Shown: positions 24,481 to 37,800 of the stretch, one piece after another
Layout of the letters: every line of letters begins with the position of its first letter
How positions within the stretch are numbered: the stretch's first letter is position 1
Source: Taenia hydatigena
Taxonomy: Eukaryota > Platyhelminthes > Cestoda > Cyclophyllidea > Taeniidae
Direction: 5' to 3'
DNA: 64,000 bases
Assembly (NCBI GenBank): GCA_036345935.2
Contig: JADWOT020000010.1
Location: 10,631,412-10,695,411, forward strand
The notes under the pieces: generated by a model
What the model was told of the DNA's origin: nothing
The model's input: the letters and a program-made list of their open reading frames with translations, nothing else
The model's database searches: none
Program-made: the position numbers and the translations under genes

Positions 24481-27273
24481 CCAGAACCGAAATGCTGATA
24501 TGCTTTGAATATTTACCCTACTTCTTTTGGTCACACGAACATCTAGGACTAGAACACTGAACCTATGCTTCTTGCACGTCGTTCACTTCATGCTGCCTGC
24601 AGCCCTGCCTATCCTTCCGTCCGCAGTGCGCTTTCCAATCTGGTATTTTATCTTCAGGCTTGTGTAGTTCAACGCATGTGCAAATGCACCATGCGTCGAT
24701 ATGCAGACCGGCGTTCTCCAACTTACCATACACGACCATAGAATGTCCTGCACTTAAGGTTGAACAATCGTGCAAACTGTTGGGAAAAAATAACTGGAGG
24801 TTCATTGTTCTGCAAGACCTCACGGTTCTCTGCAAATATCTTTGACATTGAACCCTTCAATGTACGGATGTGACGCCCCAAGACTGCTGTGAATTTTTCA
24901 AATGCCGGATTAAACAGAGGCCCAAGTTTTATTGACAATGAAAACAAGTGTCCTCTCTTGGAAACGGTGATTCTGTCCTAGTCATGAGGCTTCTTCTACC
25001 ACTTAACCTTTCCTCTGTGAGGTAAATTCGACTAATTATGTGCTACGCAGCCTCAGTATCTTGTTAACCACCGTCCTTGAAGCCACCACCGGGCATGGCT
25101 GAGTATCTTCCCCTTCTAGTAACCTTAAGAGCTCCCCCTCGTATCGCCAAATGCACCCTCGTTGGTCGTGAACGGAAGTGTGCAAGGCAAATCAAGTAAT
25201 TTGTCAATGAAATTATCCAAACAACTCGAAACGTATCTAAGATGTGCTCCAGAGTTGGGATGGGTCTCTAGAGTACATATTGCAAATACCTTTCCCTTGC
25301 AAACCCGATAAACATAAATGTTTATCCACAAGGTTGAGAGTTGACCTTATGTCCCCAATCCGTCGTTTCACGTGCTCCTCTGCCTTGTGACTTCACGGTT
25401 CAGGGATGGGGAAAACATTAAAACCTGGCCCCTGGTTTCCAAGGCTCGGAAAAAAATTCACCCACCTTAATCCTGCAGCTCTATACACGAGGAGGTGCCG
25501 ATCCAATCTCTCAGATCCCTTGAGGAGCCCACATTAAGTGCAACTATGCCATGACTACCAGTACCGGTGAATAGGGTCTCCTGGCGCATTTTTCCTCCTA
25601 CGTGATCAAATCGCATGTGGAAGACTGAAAGAAATCCTTAACTGAAGGACTGAGTAAATAACGCACGCCTAGGCACTTCGATCCGATTCTAGTGTACTAT
25701 GACCGGCATCATCCGGAGCTGGTTCTGAGCATTCTAGAGCGGATTCACCACAGTTGATGGATATCACAGTTACGGGGGAATCCAATTGCATTAGCATGTC
25801 GTATTGCTGACGATCCTGGTGCCATGGTGCTGCAGATCATTCAATGGCGAAAACGTCGATCCGTTCGAGTTGGGCAGATGATGTTCCCTTCATCCACCTA
25901 TCCCGCTTGGTATTGGCTTGGGCGATGGCCTCTGCTTGACCTTGAGCGGCGATCTGTAAGGACATGACACCTACGGTGATTTCGATGAGGTCATCTTGTA
26001 CAGAGATCAATGAGGAGTAGAGCGTTGGTCTCACAGCCTTAAAAGCCACATTGTGCCGCATCGCCCGATCAGCTTGCGATCTTGGACAGTGGAAGCAGGT
26101 GAATCCCGTTGGTCGGTTGCCAACTTGCAGTTTGCGGTCTTTCGTCGCCGCCCTCATGTTTGACGGGGAGCGGTAGATGCAAAAACTGGCATTTCTGTGA
26201 GTTCACTCACAAGTCGGCATCCCGTGGGATCGTCTCATGAATCACCCAAAGCGTTTCTCCCCCTTCGCCGACTTTTGGATGCCTCCTTCTTCTACATCTT
26301 CTTGACATTATGTCCATCTTGATTCAAGCTTAGATAACAATCTCGTTTAGTCCATGCACTGCTAAGAACTTTCATGTTTGTCCCCACGAGATTAGTCTGT
26401 GAAGATCATTGTGACTTTGACGGTTCTATACCCTCGCCATTGAGCAGTCCCGACAAGCAACTGGTTTACGTCTTGTAGCAAACAGGATAGCATGTGTCGA
26501 ATCTCCGTCCTCCCCACTTTCGCAGCATGAGTAAGCATCGAGCAAGGATCGGCTACACTGTTGCCAGGTCGTGCTGTGGGTTCAATTAAGTTGTTTCAGA
26601 TGTCTCCAACAATACGTTTTCAAGGTTTACCCCCTGAGTTACCTGAGTTGCCTCGTCTGTCGTGTCGCCTAGTTAATATCATCTGGTCCCCGTTTGTGGA
26701 TCGTGGTCTCATGACTCTTTGGTAAAAGAAATTGGAAAGTCATGAGACCTACTGTTGATTTGGCCACATTAGAGCCGCAAAGTTAAATGGCTACCACAAG
26801 GCTTGAATGAAAACAAGAGCATGATCATAGAGCGCTGGACGTTCTTTTGAGGTCAGCATTCGTAACGAAGAAAGAGTGGTGTTGTTGAATCCTTCGCCTT
26901 CCCCCATGAAGACCGATTAGTCAACGACACTGACAGAAGTTTTGCGAGAAGTGGGAACGCATATCCACTTCTATGGTTAGTAGCACTAATTTAGCCACGA
27001 GGTTTAGCCAACTCCACACGCCACCTAGAGGAAATACCTCATGCAGATACGTACAACACCTCCGTGAAGAAGAAAAAAGTAGTATTTCGTACATCGTCTC
27101 AGCTAGGTGGCAGCAAAAAACGCGTTTAAAAGCGGATAATACCACCACAAACTTGTGAAGGAGTCCAACAACAAGGCAGAATAGACCAAGAGACAAAAGG
27201 GATAAAAGTGCTCGAAGTGCTTGATAATGCATCACAACTCCTGGAACCATCAGCATTGCCAAATTGGATCGGT
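24481..27273. other. Intergenic stretch between the SDHB copies
   Basis: No supported exon on either strand. A minus-strand open frame at 25837-26157 (106 codons) is fairly GC-rich but matches nothing I know and has no splice support. I see no remnant of a third SDHB copy here. Confidence 0.45.
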
Positions 27274-28309
27274 TCAGGTGGGGAAGGTATTTTCCAAGCG
27301 GTCGTTCATGGGCTTCTTGTTTTTGTACGCATTGTAGTAGAGCAGCATCTTCTTGATCTCAGCGATAGCCTTGCCGGGATTCAGTCCCTGATAAAACAGG
27401 CAAAAAAAGTTGGCACTCCTCTCGAGTTTCCTGACAAGAGGCCAAAGTGGGGATTAGAAACCTACCTTGGGGCACGTCTCGGTACAATTCATGATAGTGT
27501 GACAGCCATACACGGACCACTTGTTTTGCATCTGTTCCAGGCGTTCGAAGGTATAGTCATCGCGCGAATCAGTCATCCAACGGTAGGCGTGTAGTAACAC
27601 AGCAGGACCGAGGTACCTATCCGAGTTCCACCAGTAGGAGGGACACGCAGAAGAACAACAGAAGCAGAGAATGCACTCCTGCAAGCCGTCAAGTTTTTCG
27701 CGATCTTTGATGGACTGCATGAAGAACTTCTCCCCCAATTGGTCGTCGGCAAATTCTTTCTTCTTCAAATACGGTTCAATCCAACATAATTGTGCGTAAA
27801 AGTTTTTTAAGTCGGAAACCAAGTCCTTCACGACGTAAGTATGTGGGAGAGGGTGGATTTTGGTGACCTTATTATCCTTTGATATTGGATTAATACAGGC
27901 CAATCGATTACGGCCATTGATGTTCATGGCACAAGAACCACAGATGCCCTCACGGCAGGAGCGACGGAAGGTAAGAGTTGGATCACATTCCGCTTTAATT
28001 TTAATCAAAGCGTCTAGAACCATTGGACCACATTGGCTCACGTCAATTTCAAAAGTCTGCATATAAGGTTTCTGATCGGGCTTGTCGGGATTCTAAAGTA
28101 GAGGACCACAACACAAATATAAAGGAAGGGCAAAAATAAAAAAAATCCGCCTAAGTTAAACTAGACATCCGCAGTCACTGGAAGAAATGTTCAGAGCTTA
28201 CGTAACGGTATACACTGAACTTCTTTATGACAGAGTCCGTAGTGGCACATCTCGTGATCTGCGCAAGACAGAATCCTAAGCCGGGCGATAGGGAGAGAAC
28301 GCGATTCAT
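27274..28309 (-). CDS. SDHB: Succinate dehydrogenase iron-sulfur subunit, copy 2 (divergent)
   Basis: Three exons (28309-28202, 28092-27466, 27387-27274) have exactly the same lengths and intron positions as copy 1 (108, 627 and 114 bases; 282 residues). All cluster cysteines are kept: [10 protein letters not shown], Cys102, [12 protein letters not shown] and [13 protein letters not shown]. Several otherwise conserved positions are changed: Gly232 replaces the Arg before CHTIMNC (human SDHB Arg242), QLCW replaces the QYRW of copy 1, HPLPHT replaces YPLPHM, and Thr replaces Ile in [11 protein letters not shown]. The presequence also differs ([20 protein letters not shown]). The open frame is intact, so it is probably functional but specialised, for example for another life stage or for fumarate reduction; that is inference. 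Confidence 0.94.
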
Positions 28310-28896
28310 TTTCCCACTAAGAACGATATGAGATACAAAAGGCCAATGCAGTACATATTAACAAAATTTTTATTTTTAGTAATTTTACAACTAAAAACAA
28401 AAAAAAAATCAAAAACTACTGCAAATAAAATAGCGCAACAAATAAATCTGCCCTCTGTTTTGATCATGAACCCCTGAATTAATACTACTCATTCAATTAC
28501 AAAATTAACAAGATAAAAAATGATTGTCTATAAGTGCATATAAAAAACATGCCTAAAGTGGGCAAGGCAGAGTGTCTGCATTTTTTTTATTATTCCAGCA
28601 ACTGAAAGTCTCAAGAACTGCTTTCCCCTGCACAAAAGATCAACTTTTGCTGCAAAAAAAGTATAATTTTAATAACTAACGTATTAAAACAGATTACAAA
28701 ATTTTAAATAGTTTTTTAAATTTTTTGGCCTGCTTTAAAAACGCAGGTTCTAACTCACGCATTGCAATACTAATGACGATGCTGTGACGTGGTGTTCACT
28801 TGAATGTGTTGCCTCCTGGGTGCTGTTTCGTGCACATGAGGTTCTTTCGCAGGTTTTAAATTTCTTCCTGATAACTTTTGAAGTTTAAAATTTTTT
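28310..28896. promoter_or_regulatory. Bidirectional intergenic promoter region
   Basis: The 587 bases between the start codons of two divergent genes, SDHB copy 2 (minus) and the SUCO-like gene (plus), must hold both 5' UTRs and both core promoters. The sequence is very AT-rich with several A and T runs; no individual site can be assigned. Confidence 0.5.
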
Positions 28897-31800
28897 ATGA
28901 TTTCATGGCTGCATTTAACGACTTTCTGCCTGGTTGGTGCTGAGAGTCGTCAGAGGGAACTGGAGGACTACGCGAAGAATCCAACGTGGTCTCTTCGCGA
29001 CAGGAATGTTTTCGTCAAAAGGTAGTAGTTATCAATTTTCTTATGAAACTTAGGTGGAGGGAAGGTGTGCGACGGTTACATTTATCTGACCAGAGTCAAT
29101 GGCCGGACATATTAAGATTGCACAAAAATACTCTTTTGGTACGTTTAAGTACCTTCTCTTGCGCTTCTTCTATTATTCTCACTACGTATTTTGGAAACGT
29201 TAGCACTTTGGGATGAAGTGTATGACTATATGTAAATTTAGGAGCAGCGTCAAAATTTGTTATTTCCCTATAGGATCTATTACTAATTCCGATTTGCTTA
29301 ATCGCTAATGAATAACTTATTTTGTCGCTCTGCCTTTTACTTGTCTTCTTTCTACTTTTTGAAGCCTTTTAGTAGCGTGAAGGGAAGGCCGACTATTGGT
29401 GGTATTTCCGCATCAAAAACCATATCAACGCTTCAATCGTCCTCTCTCAGAAATGAAGACGCTTTGCCCCCAATGGACGAGTCCGTAGTGAGCGAGCTTT
29501 CGCAGCCAAATATGCCAACTTTCCAGGAGTTCCATGCTAAAGTTCTTGGCGAAAATCAGAACAAACGCCGTCTTGGTAAATAGTTGTTTTACATAACCAA
29601 TTTTCCCTCTAGAGTCGCCTGACGACCCTGTTAATGCAATATCGGGTCAGTCAAATAAAGACAACTTTGGAAGCACCACACACTCCAACCTCTCTAAACA
29701 CCCCTATCGAAACGACGAGAGTGTTGCACATGTCTCCTCTGCCCCCACCAACACAAACACCGAAGCCACCATCTCAATTCCCTCCCCTCCTGGCACTGAC
29801 GCCTTTATAGCCGCCTCTGAGGTTATTCATCCCTCAAATGTAATGGAGCATGGTGGAAATGGGGGTGCCAATGGCAATCATGTCCATGGAACTGGCCCGG
29901 AACTTCGAGTTATGCGGAATATCGCTGCATCGGAGTGTGGAGCTAAGCTTCTTCAAGCCAGCCCCTCTGCCAAACATGCGCCCGCGATTCTTGTGGACAA
30001 TAATGATGAGTATATGAACCAACCCTGCGCTTCAGAAAAGTGGTATGTGTTATCCATTGCTTTGGGAGATGATAAGCAGTTTAAGAAACGTCGCTTATCG
30101 TTACTTAACTTACGGACGGGTGTTTGAACCGGTTACAGGCGCCTGTGACGTGACTCACGCTACTTATTTTTTCAGAGGAATTCTACGGAAAATCTCTGTA
30201 ATATGGTAAAAGTATGGGCACTCGAAGTAGGTGTGCTGCGATTCCACCTAACTTTTCAAATTCATAAGGAGTAGTGGATTCATAGTATCAAACCTTGCAT
30301 CCAACCATTCTCCAGTTTCAGATTTAGCGGTGGTTATTTTACCAAGTTTTTAAGGAAGATGGATAAATCGGAATGCTTTAAACTCATACATCGCCCCTTT
30401 TATGCCCTCTTTCTCCATCTGCCTACTTTTATCTGAATGTTTGAAGTGTGTTATTGTTATGGTTATTGTTTTCAAATGCGTTTCGTGCATTACGTTGATT
30501 TATGAAAGACATTGAAGATCAGCCGATTGAGAAGACTTGTTTCATCACTTTTCCGTAGGCGTTGCGGTCCACGGGGGAGTTGCTGTTTCAGTAGACGTAT
30601 AAAGCACTTTTAGTTCTTTTATGCCGTGAAATTCACTACTTGTGGCCACTGTGGAATCAGCAAGTAATGGGTTTTTGAATCGGGAAATCTGTATCATTAG
30701 TGGGTTGTTTGTTTTGTGTCAATTTATGGGATTTTGCACGAGCGAGTGTTAAAAAAAGTTGAAAAAGGACGGAGTAGAAGGTATTATTGGTGGCTTCTGC
30801 ACCACTGTGAAAACACGCTATTGTAAATGAAGCTGTGGTAGGAACTGTCAAGAAACGGTGAAAAGGTTATTGAGTGGGCTGTGCCTTTCTTCTTCATCGA
30901 TGTCAGTGTGAGGCACTTCACTTTCTCTTTTAAAAGTTTCATTAGCAAATATAACTCCTCCACACTTGCGAATAGCATTCATTTTACAAGGCATTTTACC
31001 TTCAGTCTCTTGGCACCAACACGCAAAGCCGGCGTAGGTAGGAAAAATGTGCCTTATAGTCACTCGTAGCAGTCTACGGGCATTGGGTTTCTGATTGACA
31101 ATAGCTGGACGACCTGGCGGGGCAAGCAAATTGGTAAAAGCCACAAACAATAAAGTGCACTGCCTCGGTGAATGCTGTCGTGGTTAAGTGAGGATGTGTT
31201 TGTGCCTCGGCGGGGGGTTGGGTTCTTTTTTTTCTCTCATCGCGGCAGGGAGAAAGTGGATTGGATGAGCAGCTATCCATACAAGGTGACCTAAAAGTGG
31301 AGTGGAGGTCATATTTCGAGTGTATTTTTGAGCATCACATCATGTCTTTTCGGTGCGTTCAGCGACAGTGAAATGTGACCACAAAGCGCCGCAAGGTACC
31401 GATTCATGATGCATGCGCGACAGATGGCTTCGCTGATGTCGCTACCAAGATGCACAGGCCGTATAAGTGTTACTTTACCTCCTATATAGAGGTTCTTTTT
31501 TTCTTTGCTTGGCCTGCAATTTAGGTTCATCATCGAGACATGCGAACCGGTGCAACTGGGCATTATCCAACTCGCCAACTACGAACTTTTCTCGTCGCGC
31601 AGCAAGACCTTTCGTGTCTTCGTCAGCGATCGGTAAGTAGATGGGGAGTTTTCAAACTTCTTATTTAGCAATAATATCGTGGTTCCCTAGTCATAACTAC
31701 CCTTTTTTCACCTTGAAGCCAATGAACTTTTCTATTAATGGGAGGCACTGCGGATGAATGCCAGGCCTAGGAGGGCTTGACAAATAGAAGTGGTGATTCG

Positions 31801-34800
31801 CTTGTTTTATTCTGTCCTAAAATCTCTGTCCCCAGTCTTTCCCATTTCTTCCTCATATTTTCTACAGTACTAAGGAAAGATGCAACCTTTTCCCCCGTCT
31901 TTAAGAGGGCAATTAGCCGGTCTTGTGTGTACTAGGCAGTGGTCAACACTGCATCCTTTTTATAGCAGGTGTGTTTGGTAATTTTTTCATTGTATCACCT
32001 CGTGGCGCCAAGTGACCTTCGTGGGCTACGGCGGCAGCGACAGTTTTTTTTAATCGTCATTGCTCTGGTGTGGTTGAACTATTTAGAGCTCGCCTCAGTA
32101 ACTACTCGGTGCCTAAAGAAACTTGTTACGTGCAATACAAAGCACCACAAGGGTTTTTCTTACTCCATTATGGACTGTTCCTCTTATTTCGGAGTATTTC
32201 AATCCTCCACGTTGGGGAGGATTCCCCGCTCTTGGGGCAAAGATGAGTCGTGTGCAATTTTGTCTCGAGCACAAGTGATAACTCTCGAGGTTAGAGCTGT
32301 AGATCAACTCGAAGGAACGTCTATGGCACCACTTTGTCGTCCAAAGAGCACGTGTGTTCACGTGTCTGTGGTTGTGTGCCTAAGCAACTATTTACTTCTG
32401 AAGGTAAAAACGCATTTATCCGAGGTCTATCGCTTCAATCCAATCAAGCGCAGCTGAAAGTGGTTTCCTGAAAAGCGAATCATCCTGTGGACAAAACCCC
32501 GCACCGCAATCGAGAGTGGGTAGGGTATCAGTTACCTCGCCCCCAATCTTCCACATTCTTGCACTTGATGATCATCTCCTTTTCTTGACATTGGCATCAA
32601 ACAGTCACAGGAGAGGTGGTTAGGAAGGCAGTGGAAAAGGAAGGTGGCTAGGGCTCCGTTTTTTTGCTCCCTAGCGATGGCATATAAACGCGAGTGGCAT
32701 GCCCAGCCAATTTGTCGGACGCGGGTGTGTATTTCTGCGTTATAAAAATTGCATCGCCATATTTGGTAGCGCTATTTCATGTACTATCGCTCATCATTAA
32801 GACTACGCCTGACATTGCGAGGCTATTTTGGAGGTAGTCCTTCTGGCGTTGCCATGACTCCATGCCTTTTGGCCTCCTCCTTTTTTGCCTTTTGCCTCAA
32901 GTAGAGCTGAAGCCAATGGGAAAATCCGAGATGCCATTCTCCTCGCCTGCATTATTTATCACCTCGGGGACGAAGCTGTGAGTAGGTGCAATAAGAAGAG
33001 GGTCTTTTGTTTTCTGTTTGGGAGTGAATTGGTGATCCATTTACTCCCTACCTCGACTACTAAGTGTGGTCTGAACAGGCGATCTAGGCTGATGGCAGAT
33101 TTCATGGTGCATTACATCAAGCGGGTAGCTGCATCTTACCCCCTGTTTAGTTATGGACTTTATTTCACTACCATTGACTATTTCTGTGTCTTTCAAGCAG
33201 GGGGAACGAATCACCTAGCCTCCGAATTCTAGGCTTGATTAGGGTGTGTGCTGTACATTATGGGAGGTAATAAATAATGCCTACACCTTGAAAGGTCAAG
33301 TCCTTTGACTTGCTTTTCCCTGCTAGATTTTGTGCTTTTTCCGTTTTGAGAGAGGAGGGGAAGGACCGAGGATGGATTGTTTCTACCTGTGTCACGTGTG
33401 CTGACAACCCTGTCCACCCTTTCACATTGTACCAAATCACCTTTAGCGAGCGAATTAGGGTTGACAGTGCTTTCTGACCTCTGCAGCACCCCACCTCTCC
33501 AGTTGTTGGAGTTTAAAGATGTTTAAAGCCACCTTTAGTCTGTGAAGACAAGGTGGCCACTGGGAGGGGATTTTTACTTGACGCACGACCCAACTGACCA
33601 CCTCGATTGTTGCTAAAAACGAGGCTAGAAACGGAGCTGTCTCCGAGCCAAGACACGTCCAGGATATTCTTTGATGCTTGAAAGTGAGCGGGTCTATTCG
33701 TGCTGCGATTCAGTGCGATTACATGGTTCGTGATGGAATAGGGAGGTGAGGGACGTTTCGCTTGGTCCGCTCTCGATTCGTTCTGACAGGTGGTTATCAG
33801 CAAATGGTCAAACAGGTATCGCTTGATCTTCCTCACTTCGTCAGAGCTGGAGAACAAGAAGTGGTGAGCGACGAGAATCCGAGATAAATTTCATTCTTTA
33901 CCTCTTTTGGATAACCGCACTGACTTTCGACAGCACATGTTAGGCTTAATGCTCAGGGAATGGGTCTGATCGCGCCCAACGATTATTTGAATCCGAATGC
34001 AAGGCTATCGAAACGTCAATACTCGCCGTCGTCCAGTCCGTTTCTAGACGGCAACCTTTTCTCCTGTTGTCTGCACTTTCTCTGAACTGCAGTTCGTTTG
34101 GAAATCACTTCAACAAATCCTCTTTCACAGTCATTTCTTGACCTTTTTATGGCTTCCCCTTTCTATACCTATGCAAATCCTATCAGCAGATCACGCTCGG
34201 TTTAGAGCCCTGTCAAGTCGTGAAATGTCTTTATGTATTGTAGATACCCGGCGAAGCAATGGGAGCAAATTGGAATCTTCCAAGGCCAAGACGTGAAGGG
34301 TTTGCAGACCTTTCGCATTGGCGGCTCGGCAACCGGTCGTCTTATCAAATACGTCAAAGTGAGTCTTGCCTCCCCACAGGAACCGGCGTTGGAAGTGATT
34401 CTACCGCGAGGTTTGATCGCGTTCTTCCCTTTTTTTGCATCTAGTTCGAGATGCTCGATCACTACGGGAATGAGCACTTCTGTCCTATCACTATGGTGCG
34501 TCTCTTCGGTCTCAGCTCGGATGAGATGGACGAGCCTGGACTTCCACCACCGCCACTATCGCGTTCCTCGCTTGCCGGTGACATCGGAACTACCTTGGGG
34601 GAGTCGGAGAGTGGGCTCGAAGGTACGTATGCCTACCTGTTTGGCTTTCTGGGTGATTATCCTCCTTATTTCCCCATTCGCTTTCTATTGCTTCACCTTC
34701 CCGCCCAGTGGTCTCTTCCTTTGTCGACATGTCCATCGACACACCTGATTTTCTAACCTATCCCTGCCACATTTGGTGAGCAATCAAGTCACTCTTTCCA

Positions 34801-37800
34801 CGCCCTAAATTCACCATTCATCCATCCGTCTTCTTTATTCTTTCTCTATCCCAGATAGCACCAGCACTTCAGTGTTGAACAACACTCGCCTTGGAACATC
34901 CATGGACGCCCAACCGTCGACGAAGGGGACCAACTCCACTGCCTCTAAAAAACGATCAGGAAAGAGGAAATTCAAGAAGAACAAGCCATCGACAACAGAA
35001 CTTGATCCCCCGGTTAATGGAAGCTCGATTAGTGAAGGGGGTAAACGATTGTGATGACAATGACGATCCCTCGGTTGCATTTCGAACCCCACTGTATGTG
35101 TGTTTTCCCTTCCTCCTTTTTTGCAGCTGAAAATGGAGACTGTGTGAAGGAACAGCCAAATGCAGTGTCGCCGACTGTTCGCTCGGGTAAATCAACCGGT
35201 CTATGGCAACATGCAACGCGTAAGTTTGTAAACGTCAAACCCAACCCATTTTTTAAGTGTTTATTTGGGCAAAATGGAGGTCTACCCTTCTCCCAGGAAG
35301 TTTAGGTTTAAGTTTTGTTCCACCTTGCCTCCAGGGTGTTTTCGATGAATAGTTTAGTTGGAAATCAAGTATAATATCATATAATTCTGAAGCATATGTA
35401 GGCGAGATTGAATGGCAGTGTCGCGTCTACTTCTTGTCAAATGGCATGAAGCTAAGTTTTTCATCTCTTCGATGCAAGGTGAGGATAGATGCCAGTTCGG
35501 TGTACCCTCCTTCCATCCCTGTCAACCTTTACTTCTGTGTACTTTGCGACTACTAACCGCCCTGTGAAGTAGCAGGAGGACATGACCGCACCTTTCATCG
35601 TACCAGTTCCTCTTCATCACCTCAAATGTAGTTTAAGCCGTACAGAAGGGAACTTGATCATTGTCCACCGGCCTTTTTGGTTAAAACAGCCTATTGTTGA
35701 CAAACGTTGGCCATAGTGAACTGTAGCCTTTTGAATGTTTTTACTGACCGATTTGAGATGCATATGAAATAATGCGATGTGTTTACATTCTTTCTGATTC
35801 TTCCTCAAGGCTTCATCTTGGGCGTTCTGCAAAGCGCTATCGGTGGTAAGAGCCCGCTGACGCTCCCGCAAGGTGAGTTAATGAGTCCTCTTGGTGTGTG
35901 TGTTGTTGTTGTGATGGTCCTCTTATGTCCACAAGAGTTTTCTGCACCTTTCCCTCCGCCCTCTCTACACATCGTACATTCTAGAGCTGATGTGGATGGG
36001 AGTGAAGCTTGGGGAGGGAGGGGTTGGTACAGGTTGGTTTGGTTCATTGAGGCTGAATAAATGCATTTAAAAGTGGAATTATTCCCTCCACCTGGAGAGC
36101 TGGAAGGATGAGAGAATGAACGAATTAGTATTGAGTAAGTGGGTGAGGCATTTATAGCAAAATCTTTCTCCGCATCCTCCTTCTCTCTCCTTGCGTGGGT
36201 GTGTATGCGCTTTCGTTTCGCACTATTCTGCCGCGACCATCCATTGTGTCAATCACGGGGTCTACTTGCTGTTTAAGCTCTCATCGTTAGGTAGTCTTGT
36301 GATGCTTCTCTGGGCTCTTGGAGGATGGTGTATGAGTGAGGCTATCTGGAGCAGATGAGTGGATGAATAGATTGGTGGACAGTGAACTTCAAGGCAGGAG
36401 AACAAGTGGATGGGCCAGCGAAAGGATTTTTTGTGGATAGTTGAGTGAACACAGCGATGGAAGAGTCTGTTAATGCTTGATTGAAGGGGCGCCTGTTTCA
36501 TCTCTACTTCTCTCACTTCTACATCAACAGAAATGCCTCGTGCGTGCTTGTGCTTCATGAAAATTGTTAGAGGTTTCTATTAACCTCCTTCCCACTGATT
36601 GACGACCCCGTATTTCACCATCACTCTCTCCTGGTCTCTGGATTTCAATGCCCGAAATCCGCAATTGTTTACTTGGTTAACTATCGAATGCTCGATTCCA
36701 AAGTTGTAAGTCGTCTGCAGTCCTCTCGCGTCATTGGTGAAGCAATCAATCATCATTCTGCCAAGTCATCATCCGTTGGAGATGCCAGCTAGTAAAATGA
36801 GTACTTAGCGTTTTCATAATAATCAACCCGTCAAGGTCTGTCAATGACACTCTACTCGAGTGACGCACGCCGCTCACTGAGGTTTGCCTGTTTAAGCCAG
36901 AGGAAGTGGCTTCAGGAGGCCGACGATCCTATTTTCCGTTGTATCAACCTTCCGTGGCATAACTGCTACGTTCTCACTGATTTGTGAGTAAAAGTAACGT
37001 TGATGTGGAATTACTGCTTTGTGACACCCTACAGTCATATTTCACTGTGACGTGAGTCGGTTTAGACATTGTTAATCAAGTGCTCCAACTTACACTCAAA
37101 ACATGACCTCCAATGCACCTTTAGGTCATTTTGTGCGTTCAGTTGTACTGGCGTCACTTTTATCCACTTTCGCACGATTTGAGCGTCTTAGTCAAGGGCA
37201 AAAGCGAGTTACACCGGTTAGAACCGAAAAACCGCGGTGCTGGTACTGAATGCAGCGAAATGGTGGAACAGACGTCCATCACTTGCCGAGGCCTGCGTCT
37301 GCAAGCTGAATTGCTTTTAACGTGACCGGCTGATTTGTGCTGAAGATTGACTAGACCAGCCTATCAAATTACCAAAACTACTGACTCAAAGTATTCTCTT
37401 ATGCTCTATTCTTTGTTGTACGCGGGTTTTCACTATTTAATCACATTCTCGTCCCACCCCTTCACGCCCTGTCATTCGCCTTATCCGGTGATGCTCCAAG
37501 GCTTCCCTGCTGCAGTTGTGTACAGCGATCCACCAGAGATATGGCTGAGTGCTTCTTTGTTCGTCTAAATTCAAAAGCCCTTCTCGAATTGTGCTTTTTC
37601 CCAATGTATGGAGTAGTTTTGGTGGCTAGGAAAACCGACATCTGCGAATGTGTGCTTAGCAAAAAGAGGCAAACACAATTAGCTCAATAACCATCCTTAC
37701 ATTTCTTTACAGTCTCTACCACAGCTGCGGTCAACCGCACTGACTCTCCCACTACCATAGAACCGACCAGCGATGACTTTTACTCCGTAATCTACATCTT

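Noticed and set aside
25837..26157. 106-codon minus-strand open frame between the SDHB genes
   Set aside because: No splice partner, domain or family resemblance; composition alone is not enough.
31969..32457. 162-codon plus-strand open frame in the largest SUCO-like intron
   Set aside because: It begins at GTG, not ATG, lacks splice sites and shows no recognisable domain; it lies wholly inside an intron whose flanking exons join in phase.
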